Position numbers and translations under genes: made by a program. The notes under the pieces were generated by a model. It saw nothing but the letters and a program-made list of their open reading frames with translations. It was not told the origin of the DNA and did not search any database. A stretch of DNA of 64,000 nucleotides from Cercis canadensis. Lineage: Eukaryota; Streptophyta; Magnoliopsida; Fabales; Fabaceae. Position 1 is the stretch's first letter. Each line of letters starts with the position of its first letter. This document shows, in pieces, positions 9,821-20,316 of the stretch. The DNA is taken from assembly GCA_003255065.1 (NCBI GenBank), contig QAOA01007267.1:210303-274302 (forward strand), written 5' to 3'.

Positions 9821-12671
9821 CTCCTCCTTGAGATTTTTCTTAAAGACTCCAAGCTTTTCTCTTAATAATTCAAATCTAACTCTAGGAAGAGCTTTGGTCA
9901 TGATGTCTGCAATCTGGTTCTCTGAGCTGCAGTGAATCAAATTAACTTCTTTTGACTTCTCTGCCTCTCTAATGGCATGATACTTCACATTGATATGCTT
10001 GGTTCTTCCATGCTGTACAGGGTTCTTTGCTATGGCAATTGCTGACTTGTTGTCCACCCATATGGTAGTAGCTTCATCTTGGAACTGCCCCACATCAGTT
10101 AAAATTTTCCTGAGCCATATGGCTTGATTTGCTGCTGCTGCTGCTGAAATATATTCAGCTTCTGCTGTTGATTGAGCAACCACCTTTTGTTTCTTTGAAT
10201 TCCATGAGAAAACACCACTGCCAAATGAAAAACAGTAACCAGAAGTGCTTTTAGCATCATCCACACTTCCTCCATGGTCACTGTCTGCATATCCTTGAAA
10301 TTTTCCACTTTCAATTTTCAAAAAACACANNNNNNNNNNNNNNNNNNNNNNNNNNNNNNNNNNNNNNNNNNNNNNNNNNNNNNNNNNNNNNNNNNNNNNN
10401 NNNNNNNNNNNNNNNNNNNNNNNNNNNNNNNNNNNNNNNNNNNNNNNNNNNNNNNNNNNNNNNNNNNNNNNNNNNNNNNNNNNNNNNNNNNNNNNNNNNN
10501 NNNNNNNNNNNNNNNNNNNNNNNNNNNNNNNNNNNNNNNNNNNNNNNNNNNNNNNNNNNNNNNNNNNNNNNNNNNNNNNNNNNNNNNNNNNNNNNNNNNN
10601 NNNNNNNNNNNNNNNNNNNNNNNNNNNNNNNNNNNNNNNNNNNNNNNNNNNNNNNNNNNNNNNNNNNNNNNNNNNNNNNNNNNNNNNNNNNNNNNNNNNN
10701 NNNNNNNNNNNNNNNNNNNNNNNNNNNNNNNNNNNNNNNNNNNNNNNNNNNNNNNNNNNNNNNNNNNNNNNNNNNNNNNNNNNNNNNNNNNNNNNNNNNN
10801 NNNNNNNNNNNNNNNNNNNNNNNNNNNNNNNNNNNNNNNNNNNNNNNNNNNNNNNNNNNNNNNNNNNNNNNNNNNNNNNNNNNNNNNNNNNNNNNNNNNN
10901 NNNNNNNNNNNNNNNNNNNNNNNNNNNNNNNNNNNNNNNNNNNNNNNNNNNNNNNNNNNNNNNNNNNNNNNNNNNNNNNNNNNNNNNNNNNNNNNNNNNN
11001 NNNNNNNNNNNNNNNNNNNNNNNNNNNNNNNNNNNNNNNNNNNNNNNNNNNNNNNNNNNNNNNNNNNNNNNNNNNNNNNNNNNNNNNNNNNNNNNNNNNN
11101 NNNNNNNNNNNNNNNNNNNNNNNNNNNNNNNNNNNNNNNNNNNNNNNNNNNNNNNNNNNNNNNNNNNNNNNNNNNNNNNNNNNNNNNNNNNNNNNNNNNN
11201 NNNNNGCAGGTAAATCTTGAACTAAATCATTTGAGTTCATATGCTTCAAAGAGGAGTAACTGAAATGGCCAAGTCTTTTGTGCCATAAAGAAGAGTCATC
11301 TACTACACTTGAAAAAGCATGCATAGCTGTTTGTTTAAATTCTATTGGGAAGCTTTTATCTCTCATCTTTATAGTCATTAGCTCACAGCCAGAATGATCA
11401 AATATGGTGCATGTCATATCTTCAAAATGCAATGCATAGTGCCTTTCAAGCATTTGTCCCACACTTAAAAGACTTTGATTTATCTCTGGCACAAGTAAAA
11501 CATCAGAGATAAACTTTGTACCTGAGGGAGTTTCAATAGCAACAACTCCTTTGCCTTTGACATTAACATATTCTTCATTACCAATCTTTACTTTAGAGAC
11601 GTAGGACCTATCAAGTTCCTTAAAAGAACCAACATCATAGGTCATATGATTTGTGCACCCACTGTCAATTAGCCAAGCTTCTTTACTGCTCCTTGCTGTG
11701 TAGCAAGAAGCAACAAACAGCTGCTCCTCAGTTTGTTGTTGATGCTCAGCAACTTGGGCTTGTTGATGTTGTCTTTGTTGGCCTGCTTTGTTCTTGCAAA
11801 CCTTCTCCACATGACCAAGTTGATTGCAGGCTCTACATTTAACTCCAGGCCTGAACCAACAAAAATTTTCTGAATGGTTTTTCTTCTTACAGTGAGGGCA
11901 AGGAGGATATTTTCCTTTCCAGCCTCCTCCTTTACTGCTTTCTCCCTTTTTATCTTTTTCTTTCCTTACTCCAGATAGCTTCTTTCCTTCATGACTTGTA
12001 GCTGGTAGTTTATCATTTTTCTTAGCAAAAAATGCACTTTCTGAAGTGTCTTCATGTCTAATGGCTCTTCTTTGTTCAGTAGCTTGCAAGGCATTTGTAA
12101 GCTCTGAAAGTGAAATCTGAGATAAATCTTTGGAGTCTTCAAGAGAGGATATTTTTGCTTCAAACCTCTCAGGCAGGCTCACTAAGACTTTCTCCACTAC
12201 TCTTTGGTCTGTCAGCTCCTCTCCAAGCATTCTGATCTGGTTCACAATAGATAGAAGTTTGTCTGAAAATTCCTTGACAGATTCTGTGTCCTTCATTCTC
12301 AAAGACTCAAACTCCCTCCTTAGATTCAAGACTTGCATCTTCCTTGTTCTGTCACTACCATGAAACTCCTCTTTAAGCAAGTCCCATGCTTGCTTTGCAG
12401 TTTCACAATTCATGATTCTGATTCCAATGAGATCAGACACAGCATTCTGAATACAGAACAAAGCCTTGAACCTTTTTGCACACTCTTCACTATGATGCTT
12501 GATTTGAGCAATAGTTGGATTCACTGGCAAGATGGGTGGTTCTCTGTTTGCTTCCACGACATCCCACAGATCAAATGCCCTCAGATAATTTCTCATCTTG
12601 GATGCCCAAATTGGGTAGTTTTCTCCATTAAATTCTGGAGGAGATGGAGCTGAAAAACTGCTTGAAGCCAT
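9815..12671 (-). CDS. Copia gag-pol polyprotein (interrupted by an assembly gap)
   Basis: Starts at ATG 12671 (MASSSFSAPSPPEF). Visible in order: an N-terminal copia gag region (ENYPIWASKMRNYL), the central gag (WDLLKEEFHG to LTNALQATEQRR), a zinc knuckle of form CX2CX4HX4C (CRACNQLGHVEKVC), an aspartic protease active site (LIDSGCTNHM) and a GAG-pre-integrase motif (LWHKRLGHFSYSSLKHM). Then comes the gap 10330-11205. After it lies the RNase H domain (GYADSDHGG, STAEAEYISA, IADIMTKALPR), ending at a stop at 9815, six bases inside the 3' LTR. Integrase and reverse transcriptase fall in the gap. The frames before and after the gap do not match modulo three with the given number of Ns. Confidence 0.88.
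10330..11205. other. Assembly gap (876 N)
   Basis: A run of Ns inside copia pol. Integrase plus reverse transcriptase normally need about 2 kb, and the flanking reading frames are out of register. The N count is therefore probably a placeholder or an underestimate. Confidence 0.95.
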
Positions 12672-12763
12672 AACCGAGACTTTTAGTTTTTTTTTTTTTT
12701 TGGGGTTTGAGGAAGGAAGCCTTGCTGGTTTTCTCTCACACTCACAGCCCCTCAAGATCAATT

Positions 12764-12777
12764 CTGCTCTGATACCA
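12764..12777 (-). other. Primer-binding site of the copia element
   Basis: The minus strand reads TGGTATCAGAGCAG directly after the 5' LTR. This is the usual plant copia site complementary to the 3' end of initiator tRNA-Met. Confidence 0.85.
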
Positions 12778-13094
12778 TGTTACACAATCAGAGGAGAAGG
12801 AATAGCAGAAAAATTAGCAGAAAAACAAAGTAACAGAAGTCTTTTTCTATGGCTGAAAGGGTCTGAACGAGTTTCATTCATTTTCTGCTATGTATACAAA
12901 ATACCAACAGTACATAGTTGGTTTAAGCTACAGTAAGAGCAGGTTTTGGTCCATACCAAACCTGACAGAATTTTCCCTCAAACCAGCATTACCATACATC
13001 TACAACTAACAAAATAGCATAGCAAATTTTATACATAAACAAAACAAGATATTTTCTTAGCTTAGAGTACTTAGAAAAAACTCATAGTCTAACA
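12778..13094 (-). repeat. 5' LTR of the copia element (right)
   Basis: 317 bp, from tgttacacaatcag to tagtctaaca, with TG/CA ends. It is followed by the second ACAAC target duplication at 13095-13099. Confidence 0.92.
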
Positions 13095-13710
13095 ACAACT
13101 CTGCAAAATTGAGTGTAAAAATTGATGTTCAGAAGCACAAAGTTCGAAACTTTGCCCCTATTAGAGGTGTGTTCTCCTTCCAATCTTCCTCCCCCATCCA
13201 ATTGTTCTAAGAAAATGAATGAAGATCATAAAAGACTACTTTTTTACTGAAATTTAGTGAAGACCCATTTCACTTCTGCAATATTCAAAATTTTGGGAAT
13301 TTGGAATTAGAAATATCTCTTTTGAATGCAGTGGGTTCTGCATGACTGGAGCGACCAACACTGCATCAAGATTTTGAAGAACTGTAGGAAGGCAATCCCA
13401 GATAAGACTGGAAAAGTGATTATTGTGGATCATATTCTGCAACCTGAAGGAAATGGCCTATTTGATGACACAGGGTTTGGCTTTGATATGATGCTGCTTG
13501 CGCACAACGCTGGTGGGAAAGAAAGGACTGAGGAAGATTGGACAAGACTATTTGAAGAAACTGGATTCCCTCGTTACAATATCATCAAGATTAACGCTTT
13601 GCCGTCAATCATTGAGGCATATCCACTCTAAGGTCACCGTGGTTTGTATGCACTAGGAATTATGTGGTTTGGTGTTACTGTTATGTACGTAACTCCCACA
13701 AAAAAAATTG

Positions 13711-13716
13711 AATAAA
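13711..13716 (+). terminator. Candidate poly(A) signal of OMT copy 2
   Basis: AATAAA in the context ttgaataaaacacc, the same as downstream of copy 1, about 80 bp after the stop codon. Confidence 0.45.
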
Positions 13717-13902
13717 ACACCTACTTGCTTGGTTTCATGGGCTACGTTCCCTTATGTGTAAGCGGAATAGCGTTCAAGTTTCAGTGTTTCATGAACCTTG
13801 TGCGGTTTATGAATAACAATTTGTGTGCAACTTTGTCTCCCACTCTCTTTTCCTCTAGCTTTCCCTTCTCCTCCAAGTAATCTATTTTGCGAATATGTGT
13901 GA

Positions 13903-14561
13903 TGTAAGGGAATTCAACCTACACAACCAATGAACACAGGAAACCAACAAATAATACCAACAAGCAATAATAATTCTAAACCAGAAAACGAAAATAGTAA
14001 AACAAATTAAGGAAGAAGAACACCAAAATTACGTGGTTCAACTAAGATGGCTTATATTTACAGGAGAGAGCAGTCCATTATGATTTATCCCAATCAAGAT
14101 CAACTCCTTTTACAATAGAGTACCCCATTGGCTTTTGTTCTTTAACCTTGCAGCATATGTAAATCAGAACCCCTAGCCTCTCTCTATTCTTTCTCTCTAT
14201 CTCTTAATTCTTTTCTTTCTCTGATTTCTCTTAAGTCTAGAAATGTTAATCTCAAGTTATCTTCCTCTTCACGCATCACACGTTTATATAAGAATCAGTA
14301 ACAAGTCGGTTATGATCATTAACTAACTAATAACTGATTTCTGATACACAAACGTCTTCTACGACATGGCCATATCTAACGCCGTGTTTGCACTCCAAAG
14401 ACTCACTTAAGTGACATGGCCGTGTCTGATGAACATGGTCATGTTTGAGGTCATGACTGAACTCCAGAGCCTCGCACTAAGTGACACGTCCAAACCCATA
14501 TATGTGAACACGGCCGTGTTTACCCTGTGTCACCATTTATTGAAGAGTTTTAATCATCACA
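13903..14561. mobile_element. Solo LTR with a 5-bp target duplication
   Basis: 659 bp, beginning TGTAAGGGAATTC and ending AATCATCACA (TG...CA). A perfect 5-bp direct repeat TGTGA flanks it at 13898-13902 and 14562-14566. It has no internal domain or second LTR, as expected after LTR-LTR recombination. Inside are the phrase aaaattacgtggttca, common in plant LTRs, a TATATAA stretch near 14285 and several copies of a cggccgtgtt / catggccgtgtc motif. The superfamily (gypsy or copia) cannot be told. Confidence 0.72.
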
Positions 14562-14566
14562 TGTGA

Positions 14567-15475
14567 CATAGACTAGTATGTATTATGTAATCATTACCAT
14601 TCTCAACTTGGCACACCATTTTATTCTAATCTTGTAAATCATATTAATTATACACGACTAAGTGTGCATCCAATGGCAAATACATCAGGGCATTATATGC
14701 ACAGAGAGGCATAAAATAAAAGGGCCAGAGGCCAAACCCAGAGAAGCTCCGATAACTACGTTATAGGCAAGCATTTAGGAAAATGGTTGGCTGATTTTTC
14801 CAGAGCCACAAACAGAGACAGAAATCAACCCTCAAAAGACTCCTTCTCAATTCCTCCATTTCTCAATGCAAAAAAACTCAATCTTGCAACAAAATGCCAT
14901 TCTTCTTCTTCACCTTCGCCTCCTCCATCTTCTTTCCTTACCAGTTCTGGACCCACCACTACCCAGAACACTACCAGAGACATGTCTCCTCAGATACCAT
15001 AGCAGGTACTTTTCTCCAACCCTTTTTGCATTTGCTTTTTCTCTCTGTCTTTCTATCTTTTTCTATTTCCGTGTTTGTTAGGAGATCTTTCTTTGTCTTG
15101 TGTATAAAGGTGTGAGCTAGAAAAAAGAAAGAATAAATAATGCTAGGCAGAGCAGAGACACCCACCCCACTTCTTTCCTGCTTTTCAAATCTTCTCTTAC
15201 ATCACTAACTTCTTTACAGCATAAAGTTAAGCAAAAAAAAACCCTTTGATTACGCTCTTAACATATTAGCACTTCGATTATGTCTCTCTCTAGTAATGGC
15301 AACAAAGAAAATTAGCTGACAAACAGAATAGCTATGATGGAGGTTTAATTATAGGAAGAGCATGAGTTGGGAGCAATCATTCTCACCCATTTCTTCAAAA
15401 TGTAATTTTCTTTTTTCCATTTTGCTTTCGGTTAAAAAAGGATGAAAGATTCTTATGCTAGATTTCGGTTCCCTC
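14567..15475 (+). other. Promoter and probable 5' leader of the ELMO gene
   Basis: No coding domain. A pyrimidine-rich segment at 14780-15004 followed by gcag|gtactt could be a non-coding first exon with a leader intron. Open frames here (for example 14787-15002) do not join in frame to the ELMO exons. The coding start proposed downstream is at 15476, with an in-frame alternative at 15455. Confidence 0.35.
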
Positions 15476-18400
15476 ATGAGATTGAGGAAGCGTAAACGAT
15501 GTTTTCCTTCTTGCTCTTCTCTTCACAAAGTATTGTTTACTTAGATAGTTATATCTCCCTCTTAATCTCTCTACCTGAAATTTTCTATCTGAAAACTGCT
15601 GATATTGTAGGAGCCTCATAGAAATGCTCGTAGTCTTCAGAATGTGTCTTTTTTAAACCTGTAATGCATTTTTACTAATCAATATGAATTCACACCTTTC
15701 TGGGTATATTTTTTCTACCTATAGGCTCTGAATTCACAGCATATGTGCTTGCTATATCACAAATCTATGACAAAGTTTCATCTTTTACATATTCTCTTTT
15801 GCAATTATTCTCTGCTGAAAGATGCTCTCGAAATTTAAATGCAGGTTGATGAGGATGAGCTTTATTGGAGAAAAAGGAAGGAAGGTGAAGAGTTGGAATG
15901 CTCACATAATTCTACTCACTTAATATCTCAGTTGGTTCAATGTTTTAGTGAGTAGATTTTTCCCTTAACCTGTTTCTGCCGTTCTCTTACATATTTGCTT
16001 CTCTTTTCAAATAATTAACTATTGATGTTATGTTGGCTCTTTCCCATACGGAGAAATACCTTATCTGTTATTTTGGGCACAGGGGTCATTGGCAGCATGT
16101 TACATAGTCAAAAAATTCGTTTACTGATTGGTGGTTCTAAGTTATTAATTGAAAGATTGTTTTACTATGTCTTATTGCACATTGTAAGAAAATGTTTTGG
16201 TGGATGTAGCTAATGCTATGGTTGGATCACGATCATGGATGGGAGGACTCTTTCATCGTACAAGCACTAGACGTAATGACAAGTTTATTGACTATGCTTT
16301 GAGTCCTATTCAGGTAAAGGGAAAGCTGAACTTTGGTGATTTCTTAAATTTTACTTTCAATCTTGTATTTTCAAGCATATGCTTCTGTCTTGCCTTCTTA
16401 TTTCGCATTACATTTAATTATGTGATCCTGCATATACTGGCTATACATACAAATTCATGTATGATTGTTTACTATCTTGGTGCTTGACAATAGTAGAAAA
16501 ACTCAAATGGCATTTTACTTTTAAGTAATGCAACTACTTTTAGTACTTGATTAGAAACTAGATTTAGCAATTGTGTCCTAACTGCTAATATGATTTTTAC
16601 TGTAGTTATAATCTCAGTACAGTTACAACGTGTTTTAATTTTTTCTATCAGGAGCAAAGACTTCATTGGCTTCAAGATCGGCTGCAAGTGCCTTTTGAGG
16701 AGACTCGCCCTGATCATCAAGTAATTCTGTTTATATGATGCATCTTGCTTTCTTACCTGTTTATTCCCTGCTAAGTCTTTTCCAATTTCTATTCGGAAAA
16801 AAAAAAAGACAAAATCTCTCTCTATCTGTCTCATACACACACAGGAACACACCCACAAACACTGGCTAATGATCTTTTTTATTTTTTTTTATTATTATCA
16901 TTTCCAACTTTTAAGTTGCTACATGTTAAACCAGATTTGCTTATCATCAACTTTCAACAGGAAGCACTTAGAGCATTGTGGCACTGTGCCTTTCCTAATG
17001 TTGCTCTGAAAGGCTTGATATCTGACCAATGGAAGGATATGGGATGGCAAGGTCCTAATCCATCAACTGACTTTAGGTACATTTATGTTGATATCTACTT
17101 TGCATGTACAAGTGTAGAAAACAAACAAGGTCATGACTAAGTGTAGAAAACACCAATATGCAGCTTCGTTTAATGTTTAATATCGAGATCTTGGTAATGT
17201 CTAATAATATAATGATAATATCACTCGCTAAAATATCTATTTACTTGTTTAAAAGATTTGCATTATGTTTCACCTATCTATCAACATACATATTTTGCTA
17301 CTCAAAGCTATTCTATCTGACAAGCTATCATCCTCAGGGGCTGTGGTTTTACTTCCCTTGAAAATCTGCTGTTTTACGCAAGGACATATCCGGTATGCAT
17401 TTCTATTCTTTATTGTGCATATTTAAATGAACTGTATCTGCATTTCATTTTGGTTTCTTGATATCTATCTGCCTTTGCAGAAAATGAGTTATTACTAATT
17501 TTATGAAAATTCAAAATGAAGGCATCTTTTCGTAGGTTGTTGTTTAAGCAAGATGGAAAGAGAGCAACCTGGGAATATCCATTTGCTGTTGCTGGCATTA
17601 ATATATCGTTTATGTTGATACAGATGTTGGATTTATGCTCAGGTTTGTGAATAATTTTCCTATGATATGAATACATGCACCAAACGTGTCTGCTTATATA
17701 ATGTTTCTTATGTTGTGAACATCCAAATTCTTGCAGCGTTGAATTCAGTGAACTATTTCTTACCCTTTATATAGTAATATTGTTTCGGTATTTTGATTGG
17801 ATGAAATGCTAATATGGCCTTCAAAAATGTTTGGTGAATTCTCATTAAAGAGTTTGTTTAGTAACCATTCAGTGATGGTGGTAGCTAACAATAGTTTCAT
17901 CTGCTAATATTGTATTTTTTAACTTCTTAAGTTTGCTTTCAGCTAACATTAGTTTCATCTGCTGAACTATTTTTTGCAGAAAAACCTCGATGTCTGCCAG
18001 GAGCAAATTTTATCAAGTTATTAGGAGGTAAGAGTGATGCATCTGAATCCGTCCATGTTATATTGGCCAAAACCAGAGTTAGATTTTGAATCTCTACTCC
18101 TTTGAAATTCTTATAAGTGGCATTCTTGGTAACTGCAGAAGATGAAGAAGCATTTGATATTCTATACTGCATAGCTTTCGAGATGATGGATGCTCAATGG
18201 CTGGCTATGCATGCCTCCTACATGAATTTCAATGTATTCTTCTTTCTCTGTGTTTTCTGCATCTCCATCACTTCATTTCATGCCCTCTTACCAGCTAAAC
18301 TCAAAACTAAGTCAGGAGATTGATTTTAGGGCCACTATTTACAATTCAGAACTGATAATCTTGGTAACCACAGAATGCTTCATTAACTTGTGAATTTATT

Positions 18401-18897
18401 TATTCTCAAAATGCATTTCTTCACTGCTCAAGAACATTAAAACAATTTGAGCTAAGAGAAAATGAGCTTCAATGAAACTTGAGTCTTTGGATGAAGAAGA
18501 TCCTAAAAACGAAATTGTAAGCCAACATTGTTACTGAAATTGCAGAACAAGTGGAAAGTGATGATTCTTCACTTAAAATTGGTGAAAATAGATTGGTTTA
18601 AAGCTCCTTTTCTTCTTTCATTTCTAGAAATTGCATGTGATTCAATGCAAGTCATGGCATATATATAGTCTTTCTTCAATGAGATGTAAAATTATAGCAT
18701 ACAGAAGAAACAGTTTGTTTGTAATTAGTTTATTCATTTGTGTGAAGGCTATCTGAAACATTCACATATCTTTGCTAATTACTCCATGCCTTCAGGAGGT
18801 TCTACAAGCAACACGGGTGCAATTGGAGAGAGAGCTGTCCTTAGAAGATATTAACAGAATAAATGACCTTCCAGCTTACAATCTATTGTACCAATAG
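15476..18897 (+). CDS. ELMO/CED-12 domain-containing protein
   Basis: ELMO-domain proteins act with small GTPases, in animals as Rac exchange-factor partners (ELMO1) or as ARL GAPs (ELMOD); plant members are little characterised. Ten GT-AG exons join in frame: 15476-15529, 15845-15947, 16210-16313, 16652-16720, 16961-17076, 17338-17392, 17522-17642, 17980-18027, 18139-18233 and 18796-18897, about 288 aa. Recognised stretches are DEDELYW, AMVGSRSWMGGLF, the ELMO core HQEALRALWHCAFP, LISDQWKDMGWQGPNPSTDF, GCGFTSLENLLFYARTYP, WEYPFAVAGINISFMLIQML, FDILYCIAFEMMDAQWL, and the C-terminal ELSLEDINRINDLPAYNLLYQ pattern. The first exon (MRLRKRKRCFPSC...) is chosen because its donor is in phase with exon 2; an in-frame ATG at 15455 would add seven residues. 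It resembles the Arabidopsis At1g03620 type. Confidence 0.88.
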
Positions 18898-19811
18898 CTT
18901 TACTCTTTCTCTTCTCTTAAAGAGCAACATGTTAGAACTTTGACAATTTTGTAAGTAATGCAGACAGTTCTATTGCTCAATATATCCTCATTGAACAACA
19001 GTAGAATCCATCAAATTCTAGTTTGATTTTATACGAGTTATTTTGGAGTTTTTGTTGCTGGCGTCTGAATTTGGTGAATGAGCTAACCAAACCGAGGCTA
19101 ACCTATCAACTTTTAGTTTTCTTGATCCAAAAGAAAGTAAAAGAAAACTAATTAAACGAAAACATTTTAAGATACTTGCCACCTATGATGTGAAATTACC
19201 GTTCTTTTTTCCCATAGATTTGCTGTAGGTGAGTACTATGTTACCCACTACCTAACCCACCAAGTGATTTAGGAATTGTTGCGAAGATTTTGAAAAATTG
19301 AGTCACAATGTATATACTACGTGTTAAAAACACACAGTTTCTTATAAAATACAAGAATGTTATGATATAGGAGAAGCAACAGTTTTCAAGAATTTTTTTG
19401 ACATTTTTTTTATATCGTGTCATTTATGAATTTTACAAAAAAACTAATTATTTTAGCACATACTAAGTGATATTCACAATGACACAAATTATACTATAAG
19501 TTTCATTGACACCCACCCAAAAAAGATGAGGTAGTGCTACTCTCTCTTAGGGGTAGCATAGTGCTCACTTTTGTTGAAATCAACTTTTTCCATTATAATT
19601 CAATGTCACTTTCTTTTTTATTTTTGTGCAGATCTATTATGCACAACTATAAATATATTTTTATGTTAGAAGAGAGTTATGCTAATCCCTTTTTTAGAGG
19701 GGTAGTGCTATCTCTCATTTCTTTGGGAGAATTCTGGTTAAGACTTATAATATGATTTTTATATCATTGTAAAATTCTCAAAAAATTAAATTATTTGATA
19801 TGAGCTAAAAA

Positions 19812-19860
19812 TAATTAATTGGTTGTAAAATTTGTNTAATTAATTCGTTGTAAAATTTGT
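19812..19860. repeat. Single-N junction with 24-bp flanking direct repeat
   Basis: 19812-19835 and 19837-19860 are the same 24 bases except for one, on either side of the N at 19836. This is most likely an unmerged contig overlap. Confidence 0.75.
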
Positions 19861-20064
19861 AAATAACACAATATACCAAAAAAACATACTTAAAAATCGT
19901 TACTTTAATTCTTGACCCGTTATTTTATATTATATTTTTTTATATTTTATAAAGAATGATGTATTTTAACACTGAATAATTCAATTTTTCATTATTTCGA
20001 ACCTTACTAAAATCATTAACTGGATTCACCTGAATCCACTCAGGTAGCATGTCCCTTTATCTTT

Positions 20065-20074
20065 TATATAAATA
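20065..20074 (+). promoter_or_regulatory. Candidate TATA box of OMT copy 3
   Basis: TATATAAATA lies about 245 bp before the start codon. That would imply a 5' leader of about 210 nt. It is the best TATA match in the upstream region, but AT-rich surroundings make chance likely. Confidence 0.3.
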
Positions 20075-20316
20075 TGAGGTGCTGTCAATGTCGTGTCAGT
20101 TGGGCTCTTGGCTCTTTATTATAGAAGCTTTATTTTCCTTTCCTCCATCATTTCATATCATACCCCCTTAAGATAATTTGTAAGCAGCCGGTTCTTTACC
20201 ACTATTTTAGACAAAAAAACAAATTGTAAAAAGCTGATAAAAGTCAGTCAAGTCACGGGGGGTGTAGCATAGCACCCCCCATTAATTAAAGATTCGTACA
20301 CACGGAGAGATCGAAG

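Larger units (their letters stand above)
9492..13094 (-). mobile_element. Young Ty1/copia LTR retrotransposon in the intron of OMT copy 2
   Basis: A complete element by its ends: two LTRs (9492-9820 and 12778-13094), a 5-bp target duplication ACAAC, a primer-binding site next to the 5' LTR (minus-strand TGGTATCAGAGCAG at 12764-12777, the initiator tRNA-Met type), and a polypurine stretch (minus-strand AAGGAGGAG at 9821-9829) next to the 3' LTR. It is transcribed opposite to the host gene. The LTRs differ by about two substitutions and one 12-bp unit (gcagaaaaatta, one extra copy on the left), so the insertion is recent. The right LTR starts TG; the left copy starts TA. An 876-N gap removes most of pol, so the listed length is not reliable. 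Confidence 0.93.
8625..13631 (+). pseudogene. O-methyltransferase copy 2, frameshifted and with a copia insertion in its intron
   Basis: A tandem duplicate of copy 1. Exons are 8625-9397 and 13332-13631. The main exon is 773 nt, exactly one base shorter than the 774-nt exon of copy 1. The base is missing at about 9145 (gcctg-acagcc here, gcctgcacagcc in copy 1), giving TGA at 9144 just after NEGMA. Downstream coding is otherwise intact in the shifted frame: SAM motif LVDVGGGIGG (Ile where copies 1 and 3 have Thr), FDLPHVV, then HDWSDQHC and GGKERTEEDW in the last exon, ending at TAA 13629. The intron of ~3.9 kb contains a copia retrotransposon. If the base is truly missing, the product ends before the SAM domain; a sequencing error would leave a full-length gene. 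Confidence 0.8.
18898..20316. other. Spacer between the ELMO gene and OMT copy 3
   Basis: AT-rich, with no gene seen. 19225-19550 has weak inverted-repeat arms similar in wording to the MITE at 1422-1811 (ttgagtcac-aatgtat, gatgaggtag). A single N at 19836 is flanked by a 24-bp direct repeat. The last ~250 bp are the OMT copy 3 promoter and leader. Confidence 0.4.

Noticed and set aside
14787..15115. Open frames before the ELMO gene as its first coding exon
   Set aside because: Joining at 15004 to exon 2 puts a TAG in the only compatible frame. The exon at 15476-15529 fits in phase instead.
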